In this document: one piece after another, positions 1 through 10,616 of the stretch
Layout of the letters: every line of letters begins with the position of its first letter
Position numbering within the stretch: position 1 is the stretch's first letter
Made by a program: the position numbers and the translations under genes
Notes under the pieces: model-generated
The model's input: the letters and a program-made list of their open reading frames with translations, nothing else
What the model was told of the DNA's origin: nothing
Databases searched by the model: none
From: Scatophagus argus
Taxonomy: Eukaryota; Chordata; Actinopteri; Scatophagidae
Reading direction: 5' to 3'
DNA: 64,000 bases
NCBI RefSeq assembly: GCF_020382885.2
Contig: NC_058511.1
Coordinates: 6,789,501-6,853,500, forward strand

Positions 1-1140
1 ACCATTTTACAACACAAAAGACTTGTGCTGGAATAAAACATCATAAAGATCCTAGCAGTGTAACGCTTGTCTTGTATGTTCTTTTAATGGACCATAAATC
101 GTGTCGTGTCACTGTAAATGATCACACATTTAAAGACATTTATGTAACTCAGAAATGAATCTTTAAGGATTGGGTGTTATGCTTATTGGCTTCATATCTA
201 ATATGAAGCTTCAGCCAGCAGCCATTTAGCATAAAGACTGCAAGCAGCCAAATGCTGACGGAGCTGAAAAATAAAATTAGTTTGCGAAAGATTAGTAAAA
301 TAATTTAATTTTAAAGCTGTTTTTTTACACTCCATTTTAATTATTAAATAATGTTTTTCAATTTTGTTTTTTACTTGTTTGATAACAATTTGTCAGTATC
401 GGGTCTCCATATTTAAAAACATCTTGAAGCTCCGGTGTTGTACGAGAGATAATGGATGTAAGGATATAAAGTGTGCATTGAGCTTTAGAGATGTTGATAA
501 TCAGTGGTGGAATGTAATGAAGTACATTTACTCAGGTACTGTAAGTACTATGAAACTGAGGTACTTGAGTCTTCTCATGCCGCTTTCTACTCTCCACTAC
601 ATTTCAGAGGAAGATGTTGTACTTTTTACTCCACTGCATTTGTCTGACTGTTTCAGTTACAAATTAAAGTTTTTGCATACAAAAACATGAGGTGATTTTA
701 AAATGTTTAGTTATGAATTAAACTAGCCTGCAGTATATGTAAGTACAGCTGAAATGACTGATCAGTACAGATTATTTCAGTAATTCTAATTTATTTTAAA
801 TAGTTTTGAAGAATGCACTGTTGGTTGGATAAAACGTGGAAGACGCGTCTTTGGCTGTGGGTAATTCTGACAACATTTCTCACTATTCTGAGGTTTTACA
901 AATTAAAATTGACATAATAAAGAGAATTAAATGGTTACTAGATGAACTGCTTAATTTCCAATATTTTTAAATTACACTCCCCTGGCAGGTGTGTAACTTT
1001 TAATGTTCACGCTTACGTTTCACTGTACTTTTGTCTGAAAACAGTTTCCACATAACCAGAGCCCGTGTTTGCTCAGGTCTGTACTTGTCGTTTGACTGTG
1101 GCGTCATTCGCTGGTTTGTGTAACAGAGCTCTGATTTCAG
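1..1140. other. Intergenic, repeat-bearing, no gene seen
   Basis: AT-rich sequence without a supportable coding region. It carries a short relic near 196-240 related to the 'AGCCAGCAGCC...TTAGCATAAAGACTG' teleost repeat and the interspersed repeat at 503-660 listed separately. Confidence 0.5.
503..660 (+). repeat. Teleost interspersed repeat, 'AGTGGTGGAA...GTACTTTTTACTCCACT' family
   Basis: The stretch begins CAGTGGTGGAATGTAATGAA and carries the signature parts 'TACATTTACTCAGGTACT', 'CTCCACTACATTTCAGAGG' and 'GTACTTTTTACTCCACTGCA'. I recognise this as a very common non-autonomous repeat of teleost genomes. A related inverted copy lies at 16872-17014. Naming the superfamily (often hAT-like) is inference. 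Confidence 0.7.
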
Positions 1141-1205
1141 CAGAGAACTCGGCACTAGACTACAGAGACTTCCTCCACAGGGTCATCGGTAAAAAGTCAG
1201 TCTAA
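1141..1205 (+). other. Possible exon of an unidentified upstream gene
   Basis: A pyrimidine-containing acceptor (CTGATTTCAG) is followed by an open stretch reading ENSALDYRDFLHRVIGKKSV and then TAA at 1203-1205. Alternatively it ends at the donor-like CG|GTAAAA at 1188/1189. The peptide has the flavour of the end of an EF-hand, but I do not recognise it. In human, the gene upstream of NEK2 is LPGAT1, and this peptide does not look like the LPGAT1 C-terminus. It is short and may be chance. Confidence 0.2.
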
Positions 1206-1369
1206 TTTTCTTGGGATTGTTGTTGAAATAGAAAGTGAAGTGTACATACAGCAAAACTGTAAGAAAATACTTTAAGGTTTTGGGGAATATGGGTTAGATT
1301 CATACCACTAAAAATGAAGCTTCACATTATCCTTTTATCCTATGACAAATAGGACAATAATTGAAAGTA

Positions 1370-1475
1370 TGAACCTTTGACCATTTAATTCTAATCAGTT
1401 CATCCACAAGTTCCAAGGGGACTTTTGTGGTAAATTTGAAGAACCTCCCTCAAGGCTTCCAGGATCCCTGTTGGA
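1370..1475 (+). repeat. Interspersed repeat, 'CTAATCAGTTCATCC...CCTCAAGG' family
   Basis: The sequence CTAATCAGTTCATCCACAAG followed by 'GAAGAACCTCCCTCAAGGCTTCC' parallels the longer copy at 32695-32990, which reads 'GTAATCAGCTGATTC...GAAGAAATTCCCTCAAGGTGTTCC'. Two diverged copies in one window, plus my familiarity with this fish family, support a transposon-derived repeat. Confidence 0.65.
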
Positions 1476-1579
1476 TTTAACTTATTTGTTCTGATTAATG
1501 AATATAATGTATATAATGTGTCATCAGTAAGCCTTCAGTGAGGCGTTGGTTGGCAGATTTTCTTTTTTTTAACCTTTAC

Positions 1580-1720
1580 ACAGAAGCAGGCAAGCTGTTT
1601 CCTCTTTTCCTCTTTGCAGTCTGTATGCTAAGCTAAACTAACTGGCTGCCTGCTATCCTACACACATGAAAATGCCATTGATCTTCTCATCTAGCTCATG
1701 GCAAGAAAGCGAGTAAGTGT
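1580..1720 (+). repeat. Fragment of 'GGAATAGTTC' teleost MITE family
   Basis: The run 'CAAGCTGTTTCC...TATGCTAAGCTAAACTAACTGGCTGC...TTCTCATCTAGCTC' matches in order the copies at 3340-3490, 18500-18700 and (opposite strand) 20790-20885. The better copies at 25431-25677 and 45959-46260 preserve a GGAATAGTTC terminus. Confidence 0.6.
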
Positions 1721-3339
1721 ACGTCTCAAGATGGCAGACCATTTCTACAAGGACAGCACAGGAGAACTTAATTTAGTTGAGGTTCCTGCAGTGCTTTTAC
1801 CCTCTTACTGGACTGATCACTCACTGACTTGAAGTTTGAGAGACGATTAAGTGACATTATACCCATCAACAGATATTGTTCAGCTGCTAGAAAAGAAAAT
1901 GTCACCTCTCTTGGTTTGCCAGTCTGGTTTAAACTTGTGACATTTATAAATGCCACAAGTTTAAGTAAATAGAAATAGATAAATAGAAACTATGTGCCAG
2001 TGTGGCATGCCATCAGCTACGTTTCCATGACAGCTGGAGTGATATATAGTGGGTCAGGTCTACAGGAAAGCCACATGCTTCAGGCAGCCAATGGGAACCG
2101 AGGGTGAAAACAGCGGGAAGTGAGCTGGAAAATGGGATTAAATATGCACGAAGCTTCACCGGCATACCAAAGGGCTAACAGTCAGGAGTCAGGTTAGCTG
2201 TTGCTCAGTGTGGTGTCAGATGGAGGAGCAGTGCCACCCTGCATGGAGAATCCTACTCCTCAACGCAGCTCAAAATCTCTTCCCAAGGTCAACCACACTA
2301 CACACATAAATTAGTCTCCAGAGGAACTTCTGTGTCCTCTGCAGAAGCACCAGCGTTCCGCCTCGGACACCTGCAATGAAATATTTCACGAGTGCTGCTC
2401 CTCAAGGTCCTCAATGTCACGCTTCGATGCCCGTTCCCTCATGAATGACGCGGTGGCGGCAACCTCCCTTGAGTCAGCAAGCACTAAAACACCCAGCTGT
2501 GGAGAGGAGGGCCAGGCTTGAATGTCACTGCAGCAGCCACGGGCATCTCAGAGGCTCCCCTGCACCTCCTGCTGTCACAGGAGAACATGATGGCTGTGAC
2601 AGCTGGTCAGACCCTCAGCGCTGTTAGGATGTTTCTCATGCAAATAGCAGAGTCAACACATCCTGTATTATTTATTGTAGGTGTCTTAAGGGTTAGTGAG
2701 CTGTAGCGGGACAGGGGTGGAAAAGGGGACTGAGTGTACAGTACCCTCATATGAGGAGGACCCACAAAGGTACCAGGATGAATAGCTGTGGATTTTGGGA
2801 GGGGCCCATAGAGGATACCTGTGTACAGAGTCTACAATTTTGTGCTACACTCCTGCAAATGGAGTCCGTTACCATCAGACAAATGCTGTGTTTCGTTTGT
2901 ACTCATAAGTCATAACTCTGGACTCTGAGTGACATCACATCTGTTAAAAACCAAGTTGGATGCCTTCTATTTGCCACAAGACAGCTTGTTTGTAATGTTA
3001 TTCGGCCATTGTTGTTATGGCAACATCATCGGTTACAGGCAACACCAACACATTACACGGTATTTTACACCTAGCGACACCATAGCTATATGGTGTTGTG
3101 AAAACAGTGTTGTGTATACAGCCTACTAAATTGGACACAAAAAGGACAAAAGCACTAAAAACATGAAAAACCACAACTTTTATTTAAGGTTGATGCTCTG
3201 GGCAGCCATCTTGGTTTGTGAACTCGGTGTCTTCTGAGGTCAACCGCGTTGACAAGTAGGAATTCTGACCTCAGGTGGTGTTTGATTTGCCACTTCCGGC
3301 TTCAGAAGTTGGAGAACAACTGGGAAAAAGGAGCGCACC

Positions 3340-3490
3340 CAAAAGCCAGACAAGCTATTTCCGGTTTCTGTGCTAAGCTAAGCTAGCCGGCTGCTTGCTT
3401 ATGGTTCGTAATAACCACATAAATAAGAGACTTGTGTCAATGTTCTCATCTAACTTTCAGCAAGAAAAAAGCAAACTGTATTTCCCAAAT
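3340..3490 (+). repeat. Fragment of 'GGAATAGTTC' teleost MITE family
   Basis: Contains 'GACAAGCTATTTCC', 'GTGCTAAGCTAAGCTAGCC', 'GGCTGCTTGC' and 'TTCTCATCTAACTTTCAGC' in the order seen in the other copies. It lies just upstream of the CpG-rich island. Confidence 0.6.
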
Positions 3491-3689
3491 TATCTATCCT
3501 ATCAGCTTTTTATTCGTCATGATACAACAATCTGTGGGTTTGAAATGTCGCGGTAAGCATCCCGATGATTGTGAATAAAAAAATTACGTCCCTTTACGTG
3601 CGTTACCTTAAGGGGACTGAAACTACGCCCAAATAAAAGAGGGGGGGGTCAACTAGAGGTGACATGAGCACCATAAGCATCCCGTAAAC

Positions 3690-3876
3690 GGCCCCACTCG
3701 GCACCACAGTCCTCCCAGCAGAGGTGAGGAGGACACTGTGGGATGTTGCCGTGTGTCCTCCCAGTCGCTCTCTCTCAACTCCTGGCCTTTAACAGCGACG
3801 GCTGACGTCAGAGCAGCCTCGAGCACCCGGCTGTCTCTGTTGTATTTTAGCTGTCAGTTTTCCGCTTTGTCCCCCC

Positions 3877-3921
<45 letters not shown>

Positions 3922-4140
3922 AGTGCTCCTGGCTGATGTCCAAACTCCTCCAGCTCTTTGTAGAAGTGACCTTTCGCAGAGGCAGGCTGACAGAGCCGGC
4001 TCGGGTGCTCACTCTCTCGGCGGTGTGAGCGGTGTCAGTGTGCGGTGCTGGCAGCAGAGACGGCGGAAGGGATCGTCATTAGAACAGCACCGTGACTGCG
4101 GCTGCCCCCGCAAGAGGGACGTCACTACGTCAGGCAGGGA
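3690..4140. promoter_or_regulatory. CpG-rich, CRE-bearing promoter-like island
   Basis: Base composition changes sharply here, with many CG dinucleotides against an AT-rich background. A perfect palindromic cAMP response element TGACGTCA is at 3803-3810. Two further ACGTCA-type half sites lie close together at about 4119-4132. A (CA)n tract sits inside the island. No long coding frame follows on either strand, so the transcript it may drive is unknown; the nek2 start is about 1.5 kb downstream and has its own promoter elements. Confidence 0.4.
3881..3917. repeat. (CA)n microsatellite
   Basis: Uninterrupted CA dinucleotides for 37 bases, inside the CpG-rich island. Confidence 0.95.
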
Positions 4141-5220
4141 TCACGCATCAAAACATTATTCTTGTAATGGGAAAATTAATGTTTTAGCTGTCACTGCTTC
4201 AGCCGTGCTTTGATGGTGATTTCTGCTTAATTCTTCTTAAGTTTGTGACTAAAGTGAGAAAATATGTGTTTTGAATTTTATTTTCAGTTTACAGTGATAA
4301 ACAAAGCAGGACATCCTATTTTAGGAGCTGAATTCAACAGTGCCATTTGGCATAGATGGCTCAAATATTTAATTAATTACCAATGTTTAAGGGGGGATTT
4401 ATTTTTTTAGTTGACTAATGGATTAATGAATTAGTTGTTTTAGCTCTGGTCGTGGGCTTACTTTGTTTCAAATTAATATGAAATGTTTTAACAGAACATA
4501 CCAGCAACAATAATATTTATTTGAATCATGGAAAAGAAATTCATTGAGAGCTGACTGCTGACATAATGATGACAAATGTGTCTGATATGCGTATGCTCAA
4601 ATGTTAACTGGTCCTTGGATATTTTCGGTGAACTATTCTTCCCTTTGCTTGATTAATTTTCAAGACTACTTTTACTCCACCTTGAAAAATACTGAGGCCA
4701 CAGTGCTTCAGCTGGAACAAAATGTTGTCCACCTCCAGACATAACTCAGTTACCTGGAGGGCTCTCCATTTTTCTCTCTATTTTCTTTCTATTTAAAAAG
4801 AACTTAAATAAAAAAATCTGCAATAACATCAGTGTGCCCAGAACGATAAAACTGCTTCAAATCTTAACATAACTTACAAACATTGTGTAAAAAAAATTAA
4901 CAGTAGCCTAAACGAATAAATCTCAATATATTTGTACATACTACAAAAGTAGTGAATGGGCAATAACGAATTACATTTCTTATTTCTACAGAATAAAACA
5001 AACTTATATATAAAAATGTATCTACATAATTGAATTGTACTGACTCTGCTTATACCGTATAGCCGTATACATAACACGGTTCTTAGGGCGACCCACAGCG
5101 TGGCTTCGACTGGACTGTACGGTTTTTAGCGCCACCCTGTGGAGAGTTAAATACATATCCTCTACCCGCTCAACTCTCGCGGTTTTCGGGCTCTTAGCAA
5201 CCTCACAATTTGTTTCTTCT
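4141..5220. other. Intergenic upstream of nek2
   Basis: AT-rich, with no gene seen. 4388-4455 ends in 'TAATGGATTAATGAATTAGTTGTTTTAGCTC', resembling the tail of the teleost 'ggCTGCAACtaa...GATTAAT' repeat also present at 30645-30912 and 31380-31960. Confidence 0.45.
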
Positions 5221-5226
5221 CATTGA

Positions 5227-5294
5227 CCAATCAGAAGACACCTTGCGGGGTGGAGCAGGCCAATCACGATCGAAGATTTGGGCACCAATTTAAA
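5227..5294 (+). promoter_or_regulatory. nek2: nek2 promoter: three CCAAT boxes and CHR-like TTTAAA
   Basis: CCAAT pentamers stand on the + strand at 5227-5231, 5260-5264 and 5285-5289. The first two starts are 33 bp apart, the third 25 bp further. A TTTAAA, which fits the looser cell-cycle homology region (CHR) variants, overlaps the last at 5289-5294. NF-Y-bound CCAAT boxes about three helical turns apart upstream of a CHR are the established layout of G2/M gene promoters, and NEK2 is a known late S/G2 gene. The start codon is 268 bp beyond the last box. Site function is inference. Confidence 0.55.
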
Positions 5295-5561
5295 CCGAGA
5301 GCAATCGCTTCCTGTTTTCTTCACTGTACACACGAGTGAGCAAGCGACAAAACCAAAAGCAAAACATTTGGTTTATTTAAACATCCATTTTTGGAAAAAA
5401 GGGATCATCGGCACGAGTGTAAAGCTTATTCGGAAGTCGTTGGCTTCAGCTCATGTTGAACTACCGCCGAGTGTATCGTAACATCAACTGGTTTGTTTAG
5501 CTAACCTAACGTTAAGTCAGGTAACTTAGCGTTAGATTCGTTTGAAAGAGGTCACGTTAAG

Positions 5562-8500
5562 ATGCCGTCCCGTGTGGAGGATTATGAGGTGTTGTATACC
5601 ATAGGCTCAGGATCCTATGGAAGATGCCAGAAAGTAAGACGGAAATTTGATGGAAAAGTGAGTAACGTTAACGTTTACACGCTTTTTTTCCCTAACCGCA
5701 CAAACCAACTGCCCACCCACAGATAACATTAACCTGCCCGGAGGTCTTTGTTGCACCCCCAAGAGCGTTTGTTAAACCGGGTGAAATGTTGTCCTAGTTA
5801 GTTTCAGTTGATGGTGTGGTGTGGATTGCTGTCTTTTGGTAATCAGAGGCACTTAAGCAGGTTGATGTTTTTAGCACAAACCGTCGTGCAACAACTACCG
5901 AACAATAACAAGAATGGATGTGGATGAAAATGGTTCGGTTTTAAAGCCAGTATTTTAGGGGCCAGTTTATTGAATGGTCACATAAACGAATGGCACGGTC
6001 GCGTGTTTGTAAAAATGAACATCTGAGCTTAAAAACTACAAATTATCAGACGGGTCTTGTGTGATTATGGGCAGGTAAAGCACGGGTGCAGTTAGTTAGC
6101 TGATTAATCACAGTATAGCGTCTTTTTTATTTATTTATTTTTTTTATTTTTACAGTTGAAATTGTGAGTCAGTCATTAGAGGATCGACGCTAATTAGCAA
6201 ATATTTTTCATGAACTTGTAGCCATAAAACACACCATTGCTCACTGCTTCTCTTTGACTGATATCAGTAGCTTATGTTGACTGGTATTAGCCATTGTTTA
6301 TGTAACTGACCAGACTTTACAACACTTCTTGTGCTACTCCTACACCACATTTTATTATTTAGTGTGATGTTGTAATTGCCATTTTTTGCCACGGCTTGTG
6401 ATGGATTCTGATTTTTAAGCTCGGCACGGTTTACTTAAGTCACTTTTGTTTTGTAGATCCTCGTGTGGAAGGAGCTTGACTATGGCACCATGGGAGAAAG
6501 TGAAAAGCAGATGCTGGTGTCTGAGGTAAACCTTCTGAGGGAGCTCAAGCACCCGAACATAGTGCGGTACTACGACCGCATCATAGACCGGACAAATACC
6601 ACCCTGTACATTGTCATGGAATACTGCGAGGGTGGCGACCTGTCCAGCCTCATCGGCCGATGCATCAAGGATAGGTGACTGCATGATGAGAGTGTTGAAA
6701 TTCATGCAGATTTATGAATTATGTGTCCTCTGTCCTCCTGACGGTATCTGGAGATTTAAGAGTGTGTGTTTTATCATTTCAGGCGTTATTTGGAGGAGCA
6801 GTTCATACTGCGAGTCATGGCACAGCTCACGTTAGCCCTGAAGGAGTGCCACAGACGCAGAGACGGCAGGGCTACGGTTCTTCATCGAGACCTGAAGCCA
6901 GCGAACATCTTCCTCGACATCAGACAGAACGTGAAGCTCGGAGACTTTGGCCTAGCGAGGATCCTAAACCATGACACCAGTTTTGCGAAGACATTTGTCG
7001 GGACGCCTTACTACATGTCTCCAGTGAGTTGTTACATCCTGCTGTGTCTGAGATTTTTCTTATCAAACTTCCTTTTTTTTAGGGAACATTTGGAACATTC
7101 AACCTGACCTCTTGACCCTTGTGGTTGCAAATTAGTTGTTGCCGAGTTCGCCACATTTGCAACCATGTGTTAATATCTTTTTTCTTTTTTTCAGGAACAA
7201 ATAAACCGGATGTCCTACAACGAGAAGTCAGATATTTGGTCACTGGGATGTTTGCTGTATGAGCTCTGTGCATTATCGTAAGTGTTTTAACTCCTCTGTC
7301 CCCAGCACTTGGGTTGTTGACTGTGAATCTGACCATTTTGCCTGAATTTCTGCTGTTTAGTCCTCCGTTTACTGCTTACAACCAAAAAGAGCTGGCAGAG
7401 AAGATCAGAGAGGGGAAGTACAGAAGAATCCCATTCCGATACTCTGAGGAACTGAACACCTTGCTCAGCAAAATGCTCAACTTGAAGGTTGGACCTTAAT
7501 GTTAACAATTCAGTGATTTTGTTAAGTTAAGCCCCTGATGTGTGTAGGATACAGTAGTCTGTGTTTCTCTGTTGATAGGACTATCTGAGGCCCTCTGTGG
7601 AGTCTATTCTCCAGAGCAGCCTTTTGGCTGAGGCTGTCGCTGAGGAACAGAGGAAAGCAGAGGTACGACAGAGGAGGTCGGCGGACTCTGACTGTCCCCC
7701 TCAAAAGCCAGCTGAAGTGACACCTGCCTCTGCAGCCGAGCTCAAATTCAGGGAACAGGCGCTGCGGGACAGAGAAAAGGCTCTGAAAGAACGTGAGGAG
7801 AGGCTGGAACGTAAGGCTCTTGTTTCTACTCCCGTCTCTCCCCCCTACAGACCCGCCTCTGGTCTGGGCATGGGACAGCTTTCCCCTGAGCGATTGATAG
7901 CTGTGAATTCTTAATGCATTGCTTTCTTTTGTGAAAACATTTTGCGTATCATCCTTAAGGTGTAAATTGTATTGCACTGATATCTTCCTGAAGTGGTGGA
8001 TCTGTAAGTTGTTTAGATTTTTAAAACTATCTTCTTACACTGAGATCTAAAAATAAGTTTGCTGCCAGTGAACTTGTTTAACAGGAACAGATTTGTTGTG
8101 TTTCATTCAAGTGTTGCAGCTGAATGTTTCAGTTCTTCCACATCAGCAGCACCAGGCTGACAGTGAATCTAGATTACATAAGTATGCATCTCAAGTACGT
8201 GGGGGGAAAAAAGTGTTAGAAAAAGAAGGTCTTTTCATTGCCATTTTTCATTGTCTTTTCATTGCAGAAAGGGAGCAGGAGCTTTGTGTTCGTGAGCGAC
8301 TGTCAAACGAGAAGCTTGCGAGGTAAAACTTTTTAGAAGGCCAGACATGAAACAGTTCGTGCTCCTTCTGCAGTGTCATCCTTTCAGTTTCACCGACTGA
8401 CTACTGCAAACTCCTTATCCTGTTCTTATGTTTCAGAGCGGAGAGTTTACTGGTGAATTACAACCGTCTACAGCAGCAGAGGAACTTGGCACCGTTCCGT

Positions 8501-9041
8501 GGCAAAGACATAGGTATTGGACGAAGACCTCTGGACTTGCTGATGCCAGACAAGAACTGAGCAATGTTTTTATGGGTTTATGTTTCTGTCTGGAATGTGG
8601 ATGACTAAAATCAAGTTTATTACTTTTTAAATGATGTAAATACAGTTTTTATACACCAATAAAGAACCAAATTAAGCCTGCATTTCTGTTAAAAAAAATA
8701 ACAATAATTACATATTTCACATGTAATAATCTGAAAACTAGCTGTCATGTTGGATTACAAAGACTCCAAGTGCCTGATGATATAAAGTTTAATCGGACTG
8801 TTATTAATCACTGACTCCTCGCTGTTTGGTCATAGATGAGGAGAACCTCTCCCCCGGCAAGAAGAAGGTCCACTTTGCAGGTGAGAGCAAAGAGAACCGG
8901 CATCACAGCGGTCGTCAGAGCGTGACGTCCCAGGAGCTGATCTTGAGGAGGCTACAGATGGCCAATCTGCGTGCTCAAGCGCTGAATGAAGTGGAGAAAA
9001 CCTGTCAGTTCAAGAGCAAGCAGATACTTGGCATCCGCTGA
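5562..9041 (+). CDS. nek2: NIMA-related kinase 2 (Nek2), nine coding exons
   Basis: Centrosomal Ser/Thr kinase that drives centrosome disjunction at mitotic entry. Coding exons: 5562-5657, 6457-6674, 6783-7023, 7195-7277, 7361-7487, 7579-7810, 8268-8322, 8437-8513, 8836-9041. The joined frame stays open for 444 residues (human NEK2A has 445), and every intron is GT-AG. Visible kinase motifs: glycine loop GSGSYG (residues 15-20), ATP-binding lysine in VWKEL (K37), catalytic [11 protein letters not shown], and [10 protein letters not shown] charged coiled coil ([20 protein letters not shown]) follows, as in the family's leucine zipper. The last exon encodes the PP1-docking KVHF (387-390) and a KEN degron (395-397), and the protein ends GIR. 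The ATG at 5562 gives [11 protein letters not shown], matching known N-termini. Transcription is in the same direction as slc30a1 and rd3. Identification is secure; exon edges rest on reading by eye. Confidence 0.96.
8437..8560 (+). CDS. nek2: Alternative nek2 terminal exon (NEK2B-like short isoform)
   Basis: If the donor at 8514 is not used, exon 8 reads on in frame through [15 protein letters not shown] to TGA at 8558-8560. A poly(A) signal (AATAAA) lies about 100 bp further at 8658-8663, before the last exon. The product would be 391 residues and would lack the PP1-docking, KEN and C-terminal APC/C-binding elements. Human NEK2B (384 residues) arises in this way, by polyadenylation inside the last intron. 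The open frame and signal are seen; use of this form is inferred. Confidence 0.6.
8658..8663 (+). promoter_or_regulatory. nek2: Intronic poly(A) signal for the short nek2 transcript
   Basis: AATAAA stands 98 bp after the intronic TGA at 8558-8560 and 173 bp before the last exon. Confidence 0.55.
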
Positions 9042-9480
9042 CCATATAAATGTCACTGTCTGACTTGTGGCTGAATGTTAAAAGCCTGTGAAGTCATAAT
9101 AACTGGATGTAAATATAAATCAGTAGCTGTTACAGTAGCAAAGCTAAATTATTCAGTATAGTGTCATGTGTATGACATTGCAAGATTTGTAGTGTCCGAA
9201 TTTTTATATTGATGTGTAGTTGGTTTCATAGAGTACTGTGTATTCTTCTTCAAGTGAATTTTCTCTCGGAAATGATGGAAATACACGATGGGGCAGATTC
9301 TTTGAATATGACTTGCATCTATGATAATACAACAAGATGTATAAGCTTGTGTGGTTTGTGGACAGCAGTGATAGCAATGTGCATTAAAAAAAACTGAACT
9401 GCGATGGCAGTTAACATTGAAACTATGCAGAAGAAGAAGAAGAAGAACATTTGTGTGTTGAATTTATTACAAATTGTCAT

Positions 9481-9486
9481 AATAAA
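9481..9486 (+). promoter_or_regulatory. nek2: Poly(A) signal of the full-length nek2 transcript
   Basis: AATAAA 440 bp after the stop codon at 9041. The 3' UTR between them also holds an (AGA)n run at about 9429-9447 and a weaker ATTAAA near 9383. Confidence 0.5.
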
Positions 9487-10040
9487 TTTGAGATTAAAAA
9501 AAAAAAAGAAACATCCTGAAGGAATTTTTGTGCTGTAGCGCTTTCAACAACACGGATAACCCCCACAAGGGGTCATCATTTTCCCATTCAGCTCCTGAGT
9601 GAATCTTCTGCCGCTGATTAAAGACAACACAGCAGCGAGCCTTCACACCTGAAAAGTGTTTTGTTCTTGATTAAGAGCAGTTTACACGGTATAATTAGGA
9701 AAGGAAGTTGTATGATGGCTTTGTTCAACAATAGGCCTACAGGACACCGTTGATTATAAAAACAAAAACGATTAGATACGTTTCCAACAAATTAAAGATA
9801 GATAGATTAGTTAAATTACTTACAAAATCCCTATTTAGCAGATGTAATTGTTTGGATTAATTCCATAAAAAAAACAATTGAATATCTTATTTTAACACAT
9901 ACAAAACTGAATCACAGACAAACCAATAAATGATAGACATTTCAATTAGGATATACCGAGACACTTTTAAGACCTTTGTTATATGAAATATACAATGTAA
10001 ATACCATTAAGGTCAGTTTTTCCCTGTCTACATAAATACT
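9487..10040. other. Spacer between nek2 and slc30a1
   Basis: About 550 bp of AT-rich sequence with no coding evidence. It leads into the slc30a1 promoter, where CG content rises. Confidence 0.6.
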
Positions 10041-10616
10041 CATCGATTAAAGAAGTCATCGCGAGATTACGGTTGCCATTAGCGTGTGTAGCAACGGCTG
10101 TTGTCTGGCTTGTTTGCTCCGCCTACTTGCGAGGTCGCAAAAGATGGCCAATCAAATACCACTTTGTAGCCCCTCTACCAATAGGAATTATCCGAGGCGT
10201 GTCCTTGCTGTGCTGTGTTCCGTGTGGAAAGTTTACCGGCTCGGGTGCAAAGTTTCAACCGTCTGCAAATCGGAGCTTCGTTAAACGTATCTGTGATGTG
10301 CTTGCGACGGACACGGTTGTACTTATACGTTAACTAGAATCGTATTCTGGATTAATTTCACCTGTGGTTGTTATCATATTTAGCCGAGGGATGCTGCCGT
10401 CGCTGGATAACAACAGAGAATAAAGACGGCGTTAGCGATGATTGTATTGTCTCAGGGAGCCAGCTAGCTAAACGTAAGTCATTAGCTTGGAGTTCTGTTG
10501 AACCGGGGGGGAGCTAAGTTAGCCGATGTCCTACTGAGCTCGTCAGAACACACAGTGAAACGTTATTCAACGTTATCTCGAAACTTGACTCGACGAAGTA
10601 CTGTAAGAAAGGGAAA
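10041..10616 (+). promoter_or_regulatory. slc30a1: slc30a1 promoter and 5' UTR with one metal-response-element candidate
   Basis: CG-rich stretch ahead of the ZnT1 start. GGGTGCA at 10243-10249 is the reverse complement of TGCACCC, which fits the MTF-1 metal response element core TGCRCNC. CCAAT boxes are at 10148-10152 and 10178-10182, and a TCGCGAGA element at 10059-10066. ZnT1 genes are established MTF-1 targets, so the zinc-response site is plausible, but a single 7-bp match is weak on its own. Confidence 0.45.

Larger units (their letters stand above)
1206..3689. other. Intergenic, several repeat relics
   Basis: No convincing coding sequence; the short open frames near 2445-2706 and 2929-3129 have no recognisable motif. 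1370-1475 carries the 'TCAGTTCATCC.CAAGT...CCCTCAAGG' repeat. 1580-1720 and 3340-3490 carry two copies of the 'TTAGCTTAGC...TCATCTAACT' element family also seen elsewhere in the window. Confidence 0.5.

Noticed and set aside
5129..5142. GCGCCACCCTGTGG as a CTCF insulator site between the upstream region and nek2
   Set aside because: It differs from the CTCF core at a key position, and the same string is common at the ends of fish repeats.
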